Source: Pyrococcus horikoshii OT3
GTDB taxonomy: Archaea > Methanobacteriota_B > Thermococci > Thermococcales > Thermococcaceae
Direction of reading: 5' to 3'
DNA length: 64,000 nt
Assembly: GCF_000011105.1 (NCBI RefSeq)
Contig: NC_000961.1
Span: 1,040,662 to 1,104,661, forward strand
A program made the translations under genes and the position numbers. The notes beneath the pieces were generated by a model. That model ran no database searches, was not told the origin of the DNA, and saw only the letters and a list, made by a program, of their open reading frames with translations. The stretch's first letter is position 1; every line of letters begins with the position of its first letter. Of this stretch, positions 40,750 through 48,630 are shown one piece after another.

Positions 40750-40752
40750 CCC

Positions 40753-41106
40753 TTACCCCTCCATCCCGTAGTCAATGAAAATTCCACCTACAATGGTTAG
40801 TAAAAGCACAAGATTCTGAGTGTTGTTTTTCAAAGCATCAAGAAGGGTATAATCGTAATTTCTCAGAAGAGCAATCAGAAAGCTCAACAACAGCATATCA
40901 TAGAGCAAGACTCGCCAACCTGCCGTGAAAGGCTTAATGTAAACAACATTCTTGTTTCCCTTATTTGTAAGTGCCCAATGAAGAATCAAGCCTCCAATAG
41001 CTCCCGCTAGTAGGGAAACTTTATCCTGGAGAGGCCACGCTATTTTGAACCAAAGCCCAACTATTAAGAGAAATATAATTAACTGAATAAGGCTTTTTGA
41101 CCTCAT
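40753..41106 (-). CDS. small membrane protein
   Basis: A 117-residue protein with hydrophobic segments near residues 7-25 (LIQLIIFLLIVGLWFKIAW), 30-48, 62-80 (WRVLLYDMLLLSFLIALL) and 95-113 (LVLLLTIVGGIFIDYGM). Start ATG 41106 overlaps the stop of the upstream 57-residue gene in an ATGA. Second gene of the surface operon. No family recognised. Confidence 0.7.
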   Translation of the reverse strand: MRSKSLIQLIIFLLIVGLWFKIAWPLQDKVSLLAGAIGGLILHWALTNKGNKNVVYIKPFTAGWRVLLYDMLLLSFLIALLRNYDYTLLDALKNNTQNLVLLLTIVGGIFIDYGMEG

Positions 41107-41276
41107 AGAACACTCACCCGTTGTTGTTTTAGTTTAGAAAGTTCTGCAATAGTCTGCTGGATTTCCCTGTCAATTCTGGCCTTTTCTTCAAGTATCCGAT
41201 AATATTCCTGATTCAACTTTGCCTTACGCTTTCTCAACTTCCTCAATTTCTTCTCTAAACGCTCGATAGGATCCAT
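41103..41276 (-). CDS. 57-residue coiled-coil protein
   Basis: Starts MDPIERLEKKLRKLRKRKAK with GAGGTGATATT before the ATG and continues as one long charged helix (LEEKARIDREIQQTIAELSK). The ATGA overlap with the next gene and the promoter directly upstream identify it as the first gene of the surface operon. A cytosolic adaptor is possible; no family recognised. Confidence 0.65.
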   Translation of the reverse strand: MDPIERLEKKLRKLRKRKAKLNQEYYRILEEKARIDREIQQTIAELSKLKQQRVSVL

Positions 41277-41360
41277 AATATCACCTCACGAAGGGTGGCC
41301 CAAAATAAGAAAATAGGGTGGTAATATATAAGAAAATTCGAGAAAAACTCTTAGAATCTC
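41277..41360 (-). promoter_or_regulatory. promoter of the surface/ATPase operon
   Basis: On the minus strand TCTTATATATTACC (about 41322-41335) is a strong TATA box 45-55 bases before the ATG at 41276, in the gap after the stop of the ribbon-helix-helix-like gene (41361). The operon from here to 30159 is nearly gap-free except at 32648-32795. Confidence 0.65.
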
Positions 41361-41588
41361 TCACTCAGGAATTATCTTCGCAAGCAATTTTTCTTCTAAC
41401 TTCTTAAGCTTCTTATATTCTCTAATAATCTTCCTTAACGCAACAGAGAGGTTACCCCCATCTTCCCTCGCAACTTCAGCCAATATTGCCATAGTCTCCC
41501 CATCAACCGTAAACCCCCAATTGAACCTACCTTGAATCTGCCTCCAATAACTAGGATCAAGGTAAACATCCCTCTTCCTACGGGCCAC
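41361..41588 (-). CDS. ribbon-helix-helix-like regulator candidate
   Basis: A 75-residue protein from GTG 41588, chosen because GGAGGAGGTGA is five bases upstream; the frame is open from 41615. It begins MARRKRDVYLDPSYWRQIQ and has helix-loop-helix DGETMAILAEVAREDGGNLS, VALRKIIREYKKLKKLEEKL, consistent with a CopG-like fold. It lies between the integrase fragment and the surface operon promoter and may control both. Confidence 0.6.
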   Translation of the reverse strand: MARRKRDVYLDPSYWRQIQGRFNWGFTVDGETMAILAEVAREDGGNLSVALRKIIREYKKLKKLEEKLLAKIIPE

Positions 41589-41593
41589 CCTTA

Positions 41594-41704
41594 TCACCTC
41601 CTCCTTTCCAACCACCAGGAAAACTCAAAATAAAATAAAGACCCAATTACAAACACAAATACTAGAACAAAAAACACCAAAACAACCCTAAGAACAAACT
41701 CCAT
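41594..41704 (-). CDS. 36-residue membrane peptide
   Basis: Starts ATG 41704 in an ATGA overlap with the stop of the integrase fragment; sequence MEFVLRVVLVFFVLVFVFVI continues to WWLERRR. One transmembrane helix with a basic cytosolic tail. Its stop lies within the ribosome binding site of the next gene. Overlaps at both ends favour a real gene, though size limits certainty. Confidence 0.5.
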   Translation of the reverse strand: MEFVLRVVLVFFVLVFVFVIGSLFYFEFSWWLERRR

Positions 41705-42597
41705 CACAAACCCTCCAAAACCTCCTTCAACTTATCCACTATCCTGGAGTACCACTCATCCGCCAAAAGTGTCAGATTTGCATAGTGCCTCTCTCCAACA
41801 TTTTTCTGAGCCCTACCCTGAATGAAATCAGCGACCTCTCCTGGCACTTTGTTTTTGAGAAGGAAAGTATAATGCCATTTCCTTATAGTGTTTGCAGATA
41901 CCCTCCCAAAGTTGGTTCTTCTCCTGGCCTCATGGTAACTAATGTCAATTCTCTGTAAAGACTCAGCAAAATCTTTTGGTAAATAAATCCAAAAAGCCCT
42001 CTTATGGCCCTTTGAAAATGCCATTGCCGGATATCTTACAACTTTCTCATTCACAACATAGAAGTTTGAATGGTCAAGTGACGTAAGGAAGGCTACTGCT
42101 TGTGTGAGCCTAACTCCAGAGAATATTAGGACTTTGAGAAGGAGCTCTGCCCTAAAGTCCCACTTCTTAATTAATTCAAAATATGCATTTCTCAGTTCTT
42201 CATCTGTTATGAATACCTGTCTTGGTTGGAACTTCTTTGATTTGAGTGGTTTCTTGAGGATTTCAGCAGTGCTCTCATCTATGATTTCCTCATATGTGAG
42301 AAATGTAATGAAACTTCTTAGGGCCTTAACGTACTTGTCTTTTCTGTTGACTGATTCAATTGCTCTTTTTATTTCCTTGAGGGATGCTAACTTAAAGCGA
42401 CCACATAACTTGTCCATGCAACTAATATAGTCTTTCGCTGTTCTTTCCGTAACTCTTTCAAGGAGCCAGCTATGAAAATCCTGCCGGTATGATCTGTACA
42501 AATCTGATAATGAGGATGCCCCTCGCAAGGCGGAGGCCGCGGGTTCAAATCCCGCCCGGTCCACCACATAATTCTCTAAAAAGCCTTCATTCTTCAA
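41704..42597 (-). pseudogene. IntC: catalytic part of the split SSV-type integrase
   Basis: A 297-codon frame whose first 26 codons are chromosomal plus repeat sequence (VVDRAGFEPAASALRG is shared with IntN). The remaining 271 residues are the core-binding and catalytic domains. The catalytic arginine is in FSGVRLTQAVA, a lysine in FSKGHKRAFWIY, R-K-W-H in ANTIRKWHYTFLL and the tyrosine nucleophile in VGERHYANL. In the circular element it is fused to IntN. The integrated form has no element promoter in front of it, so no active integrase should be made. Confidence 0.92.
42520..42567. repeat. right attachment site (48-bp direct repeat)
   Basis: Identical to 20864-20911, carrying the 3' portion of tRNA-Ala without its 5' half, so it is not a functional tRNA. 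The chromosomal sequence continues at 42568. Confidence 0.97.
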
Positions 42598-42730
42598 AAG
42601 TTACCTTCATTTCTTATTAGCAGGTAGTTCCAAGTATGAAAACGTAATTCTTTTAAGGAGCTTCCTACGATATTCCCGACGGTGAACTTATATAGATACA
42701 TCCTTTCTCCAAAATCGGCGAGGTGAAATT

Positions 42731-43846
42731 ATGAAAGAAGAATTGACAATTTTAAGGAAGTTTGAGCACATAGAGCATTGCCTCAAGAGAAACGTAGAAG
42801 CTCACGTGTCTAATGGATTTGAAGATGTTTATTTTGTTCATAAAAGTTTACCTGAAATAGATAAGGACGAGATAGACCTAACCGTGGAATTTCTCGGTAG
42901 AAAATTTGATTATCCAATTATGATAACAGGCATGACTGGGGGAACAAGGAGGGAAGAGATAGCTGGAAAGATAAATAGAACACTTGCAATGGCGGCCGAA
43001 GAGCTTAATATCCCATTCGGGGTTGGAAGTCAAAGAGCCATGATAGAAAAACCGGAAACTTGGGAAAGTTACTACGTTAGGGACGTAGCTCCCGACATTT
43101 TCTTAATTGGTAATTTAGGAGCACCACAATTTGGTAAGAATGCTAAGAAAAGATATTCCGTCAAAGAGGTTCTTTACGCTATAGAAAAGATAGAAGCTGA
43201 TGCAATAGCGATCCACATGAATCCTCTCCAGGAAAGTGTTCAACCTGAAGGAGACACAACTTATGCAGGAGTTCTAGAGGCTTTAGCTGAGATAAAATCG
43301 AGTATAAATTACCCTGTGATAGCAAAAGAAACCGGTGCCGGAGTTTCCAAGGAGGTGGCGATAGAGTTAGAATCTGTGGGGATAGATGCAATAGATATAA
43401 GCGGACTTGGAGGAACCAGTTGGAGTGCTGTAGAATACTATAGGGCAAAGGATAGCGAGAAGAGAAAAATTGCATTGAAATTCTGGGATTGGGGAATTAA
43501 AACGGCAATAAGCTTAGCTGAAGTTAGATGGGCCACTAACTTACCTATTATAGCAAGTGGAGGAATGAGGGATGGGGTTATGATGGCTAAAGCATTAGCA
43601 ATGGGAGCTTCTTTGGTAGGAATAGCCCTTCCCGTATTAAGGCCTGCAGCTAGGGGGGATGTTGAGGGAGTTGTGAGGATAATAAGGGGGTATGCAGAGG
43701 AGATAAAGAATGTAATGTTCCTGGTAGGAGCTAGGAATATCAGGGAGTTGCGGAGGGTTCCTCTTGTCATCACTGGGTTTGTTAGAGAATGGTTGCTTCA
43801 GAGGATAGATTTAAACTCTTATTTAAGATCTAGATTCAAACACTGA
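42731..43846 (+). CDS. fni: type 2 isopentenyl-diphosphate isomerase (FMN-dependent)
   Basis: Interconverts isopentenyl and dimethylallyl diphosphate for archaeal lipid synthesis. The 371-residue TIM barrel shows [74 protein letters not shown] and [20 protein letters not shown], the FMN and substrate motifs of the family. A TATA box (ACTTATATAG) lies about 40 bases upstream and GAGGTGAAATT precedes the ATG. It is the first chromosomal gene right of the element. Confidence 0.96.
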   Translation: MKEELTILRKFEHIEHCLKRNVEAHVSNGFEDVYFVHKSLPEIDKDEIDLTVEFLGRKFDYPIMITGMTGGTRREEIAGKINRTLAMAAEELNIPFGVGSQRAMIEKPETWESYYVRDVAPDIFLIGNLGAPQFGKNAKKRYSVKEVLYAIEKIEADAIAIHMNPLQESVQPEGDTTYAGVLEALAEIKSSINYPVIAKETGAGVSKEVAIELESVGIDAIDISGLGGTSWSAVEYYRAKDSEKRKIALKFWDWGIKTAISLAEVRWATNLPIIASGGMRDGVMMAKALAMGASLVGIALPVLRPAARGDVEGVVRIIRGYAEEIKNVMFLVGARNIRELRRVPLVITGFVREWLLQRIDLNSYLRSRFKH

Positions 43847-43914
43847 GCTTTTTTCATATACTTAAGTTGGCAAAAACTTTATTAACTTTTTGTAGTACAT
43901 ACACAAAAATAGAA

Positions 43915-43931
43915 CACCCGGACTACGGGTG
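43915..43931 (+). promoter_or_regulatory. leader hairpin at the ribosome binding site
   Basis: CACCCG and CGGGTG are inverted copies with loop GACTA; the right arm is part of the GGGTGAG binding site for the ATG at 43941. The stem could mask translation initiation at lower temperature. Confidence 0.45.
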
Positions 43932-43940
43932 AGTAAATTG

Positions 43941-44492
43941 ATGAGCTATAAGCTTGTTTTTGAAATGCCACAACGTGTGAGGTTACCCGCAAAATATAGA
44001 AGGGAGTGGGATCTTGTTAGGGTAACTACATCTCAGGAAAATTTAGTTAAAACCTTATTTAAGTTGTCGAATTATATAGGAAGTGCTGAAATATCAATAG
44101 TCAAGGGTAAGAAGAACGTTGGTGAAGCCAGGATAATAAAGGATGGAGAAAATGTTTACACAATGGTTGCTTTTTATAAGGAATCACCATACATTCCAGA
44201 TAGTGTCACGTTCTACATAGCCGCTCCGCTAAAAGACTCTGCTAAGTTTATTACAAAGATGGTTGCGATGTTCGACGAAATTAAGGAAATAAATGAAGAG
44301 ATACAGGGAAATGAGGTCATAATAACATTTAAATCTAAAGTTAGGAGAGTTGGCCCCTTTTCATCGCTTAATGAAGAGGAAAATGTAAAAATAGAAATGG
44401 AAAAGAAAAACCTTGACAATTGCCTAGAGCTTAGGGTGAAGAGAATGAAAGTTGGAGCTATCGAACTCGAAATGTCGGAACGAAAACCTTAA
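43941..44492 (+). CDS. conserved hypothetical protein
   Basis: A 183-residue soluble alpha/beta protein, MSYKLVFEMPQRVRLPAKYR at the start. The ATG at 43941 is favoured by GGTGAG seven bases upstream; the frame is open to a GTG at 43929. The C-terminal 60 residues alternate strands and charged helices. I do not recognise it. It converges with the FeoC-like gene, overlapping 35 bases. A hairpin covers its ribosome binding site. Confidence 0.7.
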   Translation: MSYKLVFEMPQRVRLPAKYRREWDLVRVTTSQENLVKTLFKLSNYIGSAEISIVKGKKNVGEARIIKDGENVYTMVAFYKESPYIPDSVTFYIAAPLKDSAKFITKMVAMFDEIKEINEEIQGNEVIITFKSKVRRVGPFSSLNEEENVKIEMEKKNLDNCLELRVKRMKVGAIELEMSERKP

Positions 44493-44709
44493 CCCCAGAT
44501 CTAACGCACTTCCCTCCGCATATGTTTCGAAGGGGACAGGTTTCGCACGAGGTTGTCGTTGATGTGTGTTCCTCTACGTAACCCAAGCTCTTTAAAATCT
44601 CAATTATCCCCTCAGCTTCTTCCTTACTTACGTTTAGTTTTTCCGCTAACTCCTCTATTGAGATCGGACCTTTCTCAATTATTTCGAGGGCTTTTTCAAT
44701 GATACCCAT
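44458..44709 (-). CDS. FeoC-like winged-helix protein with cysteine cluster
   Basis: An 83-residue protein. Residues 1-48 form a winged helix (ALEIIEKGPISIEELAEKLN, VSKEEAEGIIEILKSLGYV) and residues 53-72 carry four cysteines in SCETCPLRNICGGKC, an iron-sulfur-type motif of FeoC proteins. It follows feoB directly (4 bases), completing a feoABC-type operon. FeoC proteins are thought to control FeoB stability or act as iron/oxygen sensors. Confidence 0.85.
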   Translation of the reverse strand: MGIIEKALEIIEKGPISIEELAEKLNVSKEEAEGIIEILKSLGYVEEHTSTTTSCETCPLRNICGGKCVRSGVKVFVPTFRVR

Positions 44710-44712
44710 CCT

Positions 44713-46698
44713 TCACACCAGGAGTCCTAGGTGATATGCAATTATACCAACTGTGGTAGCTAGGAGCAAGTTGTAAATAATCGCAATGGTTGCCCATTTC
44801 ATTCCTCCTTCCGCTCTTATCGCACCTATTGTCGCCAGGCATGGGAAGTAAAGGGTAGTCACCAAAGCTAAGATGTAAGCTTGCAAAGGAGTCATTGCAT
44901 GGATCATTGCACTCCCGAGAGATTCCTCGCTAACTCCATATATAACGCTGTAAGTAGCTATCACGTTTTCCTTGGCTATTATTCCGAATATTAAGCTAAC
45001 CGCTGCTTTCCAGTCAAGACCCATGAGCTTTGCTAATGGTTCTAAGATCCTTCCAAGCTTCTCAGCGTAGCTAACTCCACTTCCAACAGGTTCCGGATAG
45101 CTAGACAGGTACCAAATCAATATAGATCCTAGTAGAATCACGGTTGCAGCTTTCCTTAAGAATTCCTTGCTCCTTTCCCAGGAATGAATTGCAATAGTTC
45201 TCCACGAGGGTATTGAATACTCAGGGAGCTCTATTATAAATGGACTCTCCTCACTTTTAACAACGAATTTTCCGAGTATGAAAGCAGAGATTAGGGCTAT
45301 TGCAATAGCTATTACATATATACTAACAGCGACTAAAGCGGCCTTATTTGGGAAGAATGTTCCAGCAAGGAAAGTTATCACCGTCATCCTGGCTACACAG
45401 GGAATTAATGGATTAATTAGCATAGTTAAAATTCTATCCTTCTCCTCCTCAAGTATCCTTGTAGCCATTACCGCCGGGACGTTGCAACCAAATGCTAAGA
45501 CCATTGGGATTATCGCCTTTCCTGGGAGCTTAAACACCCTTAAGTATCTCTCCATTACGGCGGCTACTCTGGCAAGATATCCACTATCTTCTAATATTGA
45601 CATCCCTACGAAGAGGAGGAACACGAGGGGGAAGAAGCTTAGAACTGTGCCAACTCCACCTATTATTCCATCGACGACCAAACCTCTAATGGTTTCATTT
45701 GCTATCCTTTCTCCGAGCCATTCACCAAAGGATGAAAAAGCGTCATCTAAAAGCTCTTGTAAAGGCCCTCCGACAGCGAATACGAACTGAAAGAGGATGT
45801 AGAAAACGATAAGCATTGAAATCGTTCCATAAACAGGATGAGTCAAAAGCTTATCAAGCTGATCGCTAAGCGTTTCCCGAACTTCCTTTGGATGCTGAAC
45901 GAACTTTCTTAAGATCTCATGGAGGAATTCATATTTTTGGCTTGCTATGACTATATCCAGGGATCTCTTATACTTCTCCTCAAGTTCACTAACATGTTTA
46001 AGAACTTCATCGATTTTAGCTTGACCAACGTGCTTAATTATCAGCTTTATAACTTCCTCATCTCTCTGAAGCAATTTTATAGCCAACCATCTAATCGAGT
46101 ACTTCTCGGCCAAGGGAGTATCCTTTATAACTTCGGAAACATGCCTTATTTCCCTCTCTATATCTTCATCATACTTTGGAATTAGTGGATTTGTTGTTAT
46201 CTTTCCCTCAACCATTAGGCTTATCTTTCTCTTAAGTTCATCTAGACCTTCACCCGTTTTGGCATTGGTAGGGACTACTGGAACTCCGAATATTCTTTCC
46301 ATTTCTTTAATATCTATTTTGACTCCCTTCTTCTTTATCATATCAATTTTATTGAGAACAATTATTACGTTCTTAACACCCATCTCAAAGAGTTCTAAGG
46401 TTAAAAACAAATTTCTCATGAGGCACGAAGAATCTATTATATCCACGATTACGCTTGCATTTCCCTCAAGGATAAAGTTTCTAGCTATTAGCTCATCAAT
46501 GCTATGAGCCGTCATGGAATATATTCCGGGTAGATCCACTATCAAGTACTCTTCTCCTTTATATTTCATGATTCCCTCTTTTTTCTCTACGGTAACTCCC
46601 GGCCAGTTGCCTACATGCTGTCTCATTCCCGTAAGGGCATTAAATATCGTTGTCTTACCGACATTGGGATTCCCCACTAAGGCTACAACCTTTAGCAT
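44713..46698 (-). CDS. feoB: ferrous iron transporter FeoB
   Basis: A 661-residue GTP-driven Fe(II) transporter. The N-terminal G domain has ALVGNPNVGKTTIFNALTG, the switch motif VDLPGIYSMTAHS and NKID (VIIVLNKIDM). The membrane part has the two Gate motifs (VLAFGCNVPAVMATRILEEE around residue 400 with core cysteine, and YFPCLATIGAIRAEGG near the C-terminus). Length is typical for compact archaeal FeoB. It is cotranscribed with feoA upstream and a feoC-like gene downstream. Confidence 0.97.
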   Translation of the reverse strand: MLKVVALVGNPNVGKTTIFNALTGMRQHVGNWPGVTVEKKEGIMKYKGEEYLIVDLPGIYSMTAHSIDELIARNFILEGNASVIVDIIDSSCLMRNLFLTLELFEMGVKNVIIVLNKIDMIKKKGVKIDIKEMERIFGVPVVPTNAKTGEGLDELKRKISLMVEGKITTNPLIPKYDEDIEREIRHVSEVIKDTPLAEKYSIRWLAIKLLQRDEEVIKLIIKHVGQAKIDEVLKHVSELEEKYKRSLDIVIASQKYEFLHEILRKFVQHPKEVRETLSDQLDKLLTHPVYGTISMLIVFYILFQFVFAVGGPLQELLDDAFSSFGEWLGERIANETIRGLVVDGIIGGVGTVLSFFPLVFLLFVGMSILEDSGYLARVAAVMERYLRVFKLPGKAIIPMVLAFGCNVPAVMATRILEEEKDRILTMLINPLIPCVARMTVITFLAGTFFPNKAALVAVSIYVIAIAIALISAFILGKFVVKSEESPFIIELPEYSIPSWRTIAIHSWERSKEFLRKAATVILLGSILIWYLSSYPEPVGSGVSYAEKLGRILEPLAKLMGLDWKAAVSLIFGIIAKENVIATYSVIYGVSEESLGSAMIHAMTPLQAYILALVTTLYFPCLATIGAIRAEGGMKWATIAIIYNLLLATTVGIIAYHLGLLV

Positions 46699-46699
46699 T

Positions 46700-46927
46700 T
46701 TAGATCCTCCTAACGATTATTTTGCTTGCTATTCCCCAACCAATGGCTATTCTAGATGATCCGACTCCAATTATCATTGGCCCAGGGCCTGTACCTTTTA
46801 TTACACGAACAACAACCCCAGGAGCTATTCCCATGGCTATTAGCTTAGATCTAGCGTTTGGACCTCCAAGAATGTTGATTACAACCCCCTCTTCGCCCTC
46901 TTTCAATGAGGTTAGCGGGACATGCAT
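46700..46927 (-). CDS. feoA: FeoA iron transport protein (SH3-like)
   Basis: A 75-residue SH3-fold protein with LTSLKEGEEGVVINILGG, MGIAPGVVVRVIKG and IAIGWGIASKIIVRRI, matching FeoA. It supports FeoB activity at the membrane. First gene of the operon; a DtxR-like box (46950-46963) covers the expected transcription start, with TATA-like ATTTAAAGG further upstream. GGGAGGTC precedes the ATG. Confidence 0.95.
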   Translation of the reverse strand: MHVPLTSLKEGEEGVVINILGGPNARSKLIAMGIAPGVVVRVIKGTGPGPMIIGVGSSRIAIGWGIASKIIVRRI

Positions 46928-46949
46928 ATTGGATGACCTCCCATTATTA

Positions 46950-46963
46950 TTAGGGCAACCTAA
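46950..46963. promoter_or_regulatory. DtxR-type box before feoA
   Basis: TTAGGGCAACCTAA (plus strand) is a TTAGG-N4-CCTAA palindrome. Read on the minus strand, TTAGGTTGCCCTAA matches 12 of the 14 positions at the start of the DtxR/IdeR consensus. The TATA-like TTTAAA lies about 20 bases upstream on the minus strand, so a bound repressor would block initiation. Confidence 0.75.
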
Positions 46964-47050
46964 TTTTTTAATGATGCCTTTAAATCTCTTTTGTTCGAGA
47001 ATTTATCTGAAATCGTTCAAAGTAGGAACCTACGAAGCTGACAAATTAAC
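46964..47050. other. short intergenic stretch behind tatD-like gene and feoA promoter
   Basis: Contains the upstream part of the feoA promoter (TATA-like at about 46980-46986). I see no gene or RNA in it. Confidence 0.4.
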
Positions 47051-47803
47051 TTAAATAGAGAAAAATTTCTTAATGTTACCGTCAATTATCTCCTCAACTT
47101 CTTCAATTGGGATTTCCTTAATCTTGGAAAGCTCCTCAAGGACAATCTTAACAAACCATGGCTTATTCTTAATTCCCTTATATGGGCTCATATATGGAGA
47201 ATCGGTCTCGGCCAGTAATCCCTCGATATCCATTTTCTCAGCAACTTTTCTAACTTCCGGAATGAAGACTATACCTGTAACTATTCCAATAAAGTGACCA
47301 TTTTCCGATATCTCCTTTGCAAGCTCAACTGGGCCTGTATAGGAGTGGAAATACGCATTAACGTCAAACTTTTGGATAATATTAAAGGCTTCCCTTTCCG
47401 CCATCCTTGCATGAATAACCACGGGAAGTCTAAGTTCCTGGGCTATGTTCAAAAAGTGTTCAAATATAATTCTCTGATTCTCCCTCTCCTTACTTGTCTT
47501 TGCGTGATAATAGTCTAGTCCTATCTCCCCGATCCCGTAGATCTCATCCTTGTGCTCCAAGATAAACTCCTCAACTCTCTTAACTTTTTCCCAATTTCCC
47601 CTTTTAGCTTCATTTGGATGGTAACCTAGTGTTGGATAAAGAAAGCCAAAATAACCTTTCAACAATTCCCAGCTTTTCCAGACATGAGCCTTTCTATACT
47701 CAGTTATTGAATCTATTATTCCATCAAGCTTTTCTTTAGCTTCACCTATTATACTCTCGTAATCTCGCTTATAGAACTCAAGATGTGCATGCGCATCTAT
47801 CAT
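47051..47803 (-). CDS. TatD-family metal-dependent hydrolase
   Basis: A 250-residue TIM-barrel hydrolase starting MIDAHAHLEF (first metal histidines), then GEIGLDYYHA (glutamate ligand), LPVVIHARMAEREAF (histidine), AYFHSYTGPVELA (histidine) and the aspartate in LLAETDSPYMSPYKG. TatD enzymes are nucleases or D-aminoacyl-tRNA deacylases, and the archaeal substrate is not settled. It is divergent from the BtpA-like gene with only 45 bases between starts. Confidence 0.92.
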   Translation of the reverse strand: MIDAHAHLEFYKRDYESIIGEAKEKLDGIIDSITEYRKAHVWKSWELLKGYFGFLYPTLGYHPNEAKRGNWEKVKRVEEFILEHKDEIYGIGEIGLDYYHAKTSKERENQRIIFEHFLNIAQELRLPVVIHARMAEREAFNIIQKFDVNAYFHSYTGPVELAKEISENGHFIGIVTGIVFIPEVRKVAEKMDIEGLLAETDSPYMSPYKGIKNKPWFVKIVLEELSKIKEIPIEEVEEIIDGNIKKFFSI

Positions 47804-47848
47804 TCAATCACCAAAACTAATTTAATTTGCAACTTTTAATCTTTCAAC

Positions 47849-48628
47849 ATGCAATTTAATAATAAGCCCCTAATAGGAGTTGTTCATTTACCTCCCCTCC
47901 CTGGCTCTCCAGGATACAAAGGAGAGCTAGACGAGGTAATCGATAGGGCGATAAGCGATGCCGCAAAATATCAAGAAGCAGGGTTCGATGCGATAATTTT
48001 GGAAAACTATGGGGACTTTCCGTATTCAAAAACTGTGGGTAAGGAAACTGTAAGTGCATTCTCTGTCGTTGCTAATGAGGTTAAAAGGGAGATCGCCTTA
48101 CCCTTAGGAATAAATGTCTTAAGAAATGACTGCATTGCCGCTTATTCAATAGCTTATTCAATCAAAGCAGATTTCATAAGGGTTAATGTTTTAACGGGAG
48201 TGGCCTTCACGGATCAAGGTATTGTCGAGGGTTGCGCTAGGGAACTTGCCGAGTTAAGAACGAGGTTACCAAGTAGGATAGACGTACTTGCAGATGTGCA
48301 CGTTAAGCATGCCACTCACTTCTCTAACTTTGAAAATGCTCTTCTAGATACCATCGAAAGAGGAGGGGCCGATGCAGTAATAGTGACGGGTTCGAGGACG
48401 GGAAGTGAAGTTGATATTCAAGAATTAATAACTGCTAAGAGGATTTCTCCTGTTCCAGTTTTAGTAGGTTCTGGTGTTAATCCGAGGAATATAAAGCTAT
48501 TTTGGAGATACTCAGATGGGTTCATAGTTGGTACTTGGGTAAAGGAGGGAGGAAGAACGATTAATGAGGTCTCCATTGAAAGAGCTACAAAGCTCGCAAA
48601 GCTGGTAAAGTCTCTCAGGGAGGGGTGA
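47849..48628 (+). CDS. BtpA-family protein
   Basis: A 259-residue TIM-barrel protein with the family signatures [51 protein letters not shown] and [15 protein letters not shown]. In cyanobacteria BtpA stabilises photosystem I, which is absent here; archaeal members probably act on a nucleotide or sugar phosphate. It overlaps the phosphohexomutase gene region and is likely co-transcribed with it. Confidence 0.88.
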   Translation: MQFNNKPLIGVVHLPPLPGSPGYKGELDEVIDRAISDAAKYQEAGFDAIILENYGDFPYSKTVGKETVSAFSVVANEVKREIALPLGINVLRNDCIAAYSIAYSIKADFIRVNVLTGVAFTDQGIVEGCARELAELRTRLPSRIDVLADVHVKHATHFSNFENALLDTIERGGADAVIVTGSRTGSEVDIQELITAKRISPVPVLVGSGVNPRNIKLFWRYSDGFIVGTWVKEGGRTINEVSIERATKLAKLVKSLREG

Positions 48629-48630
48629 GA

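Larger units (their letters stand above)
20864..42567. mobile_element. integrated pT26-2/PHV1-type element (21.7 kb)
   Basis: A provirus- or plasmid-like element of 21,656 bp per repeat unit, inserted into tRNA-Ala and flanked by the 48-bp repeat. The integrase gene is split, N-terminal part left and C-terminal part right. Gene order is a replication/control arm (21187-25525), cargo (25851-30153) and a membrane/surface operon with a HerA/VirB4-like ATPase (30159-41276). Size, host, tRNA target, split integrase, ATPase and large surface proteins agree with what I recall of PHV1 in P. horikoshii and of plasmid pT26-2. Recognised virion capsid genes are absent. Confidence 0.92.

Noticed and set aside
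32796-41276. Classical provirus with PRD1-type capsid
   Set aside because: No small protein with a double-jelly-roll-like pattern or prohead protease is recognisable; the large proteins carry signal peptides, Ig/PEGA-like domains and membrane anchors instead.
42520-42567. second tRNA-Ala gene
   Set aside because: Only the 3' 48 bases are present; the acceptor 5' strand, D arm and half of the anticodon stem are missing.
42387-42569. 60-codon minus-strand frame through the right attachment site
   Set aside because: It is an alternative register of the tRNA-derived repeat and of the integrase gene.
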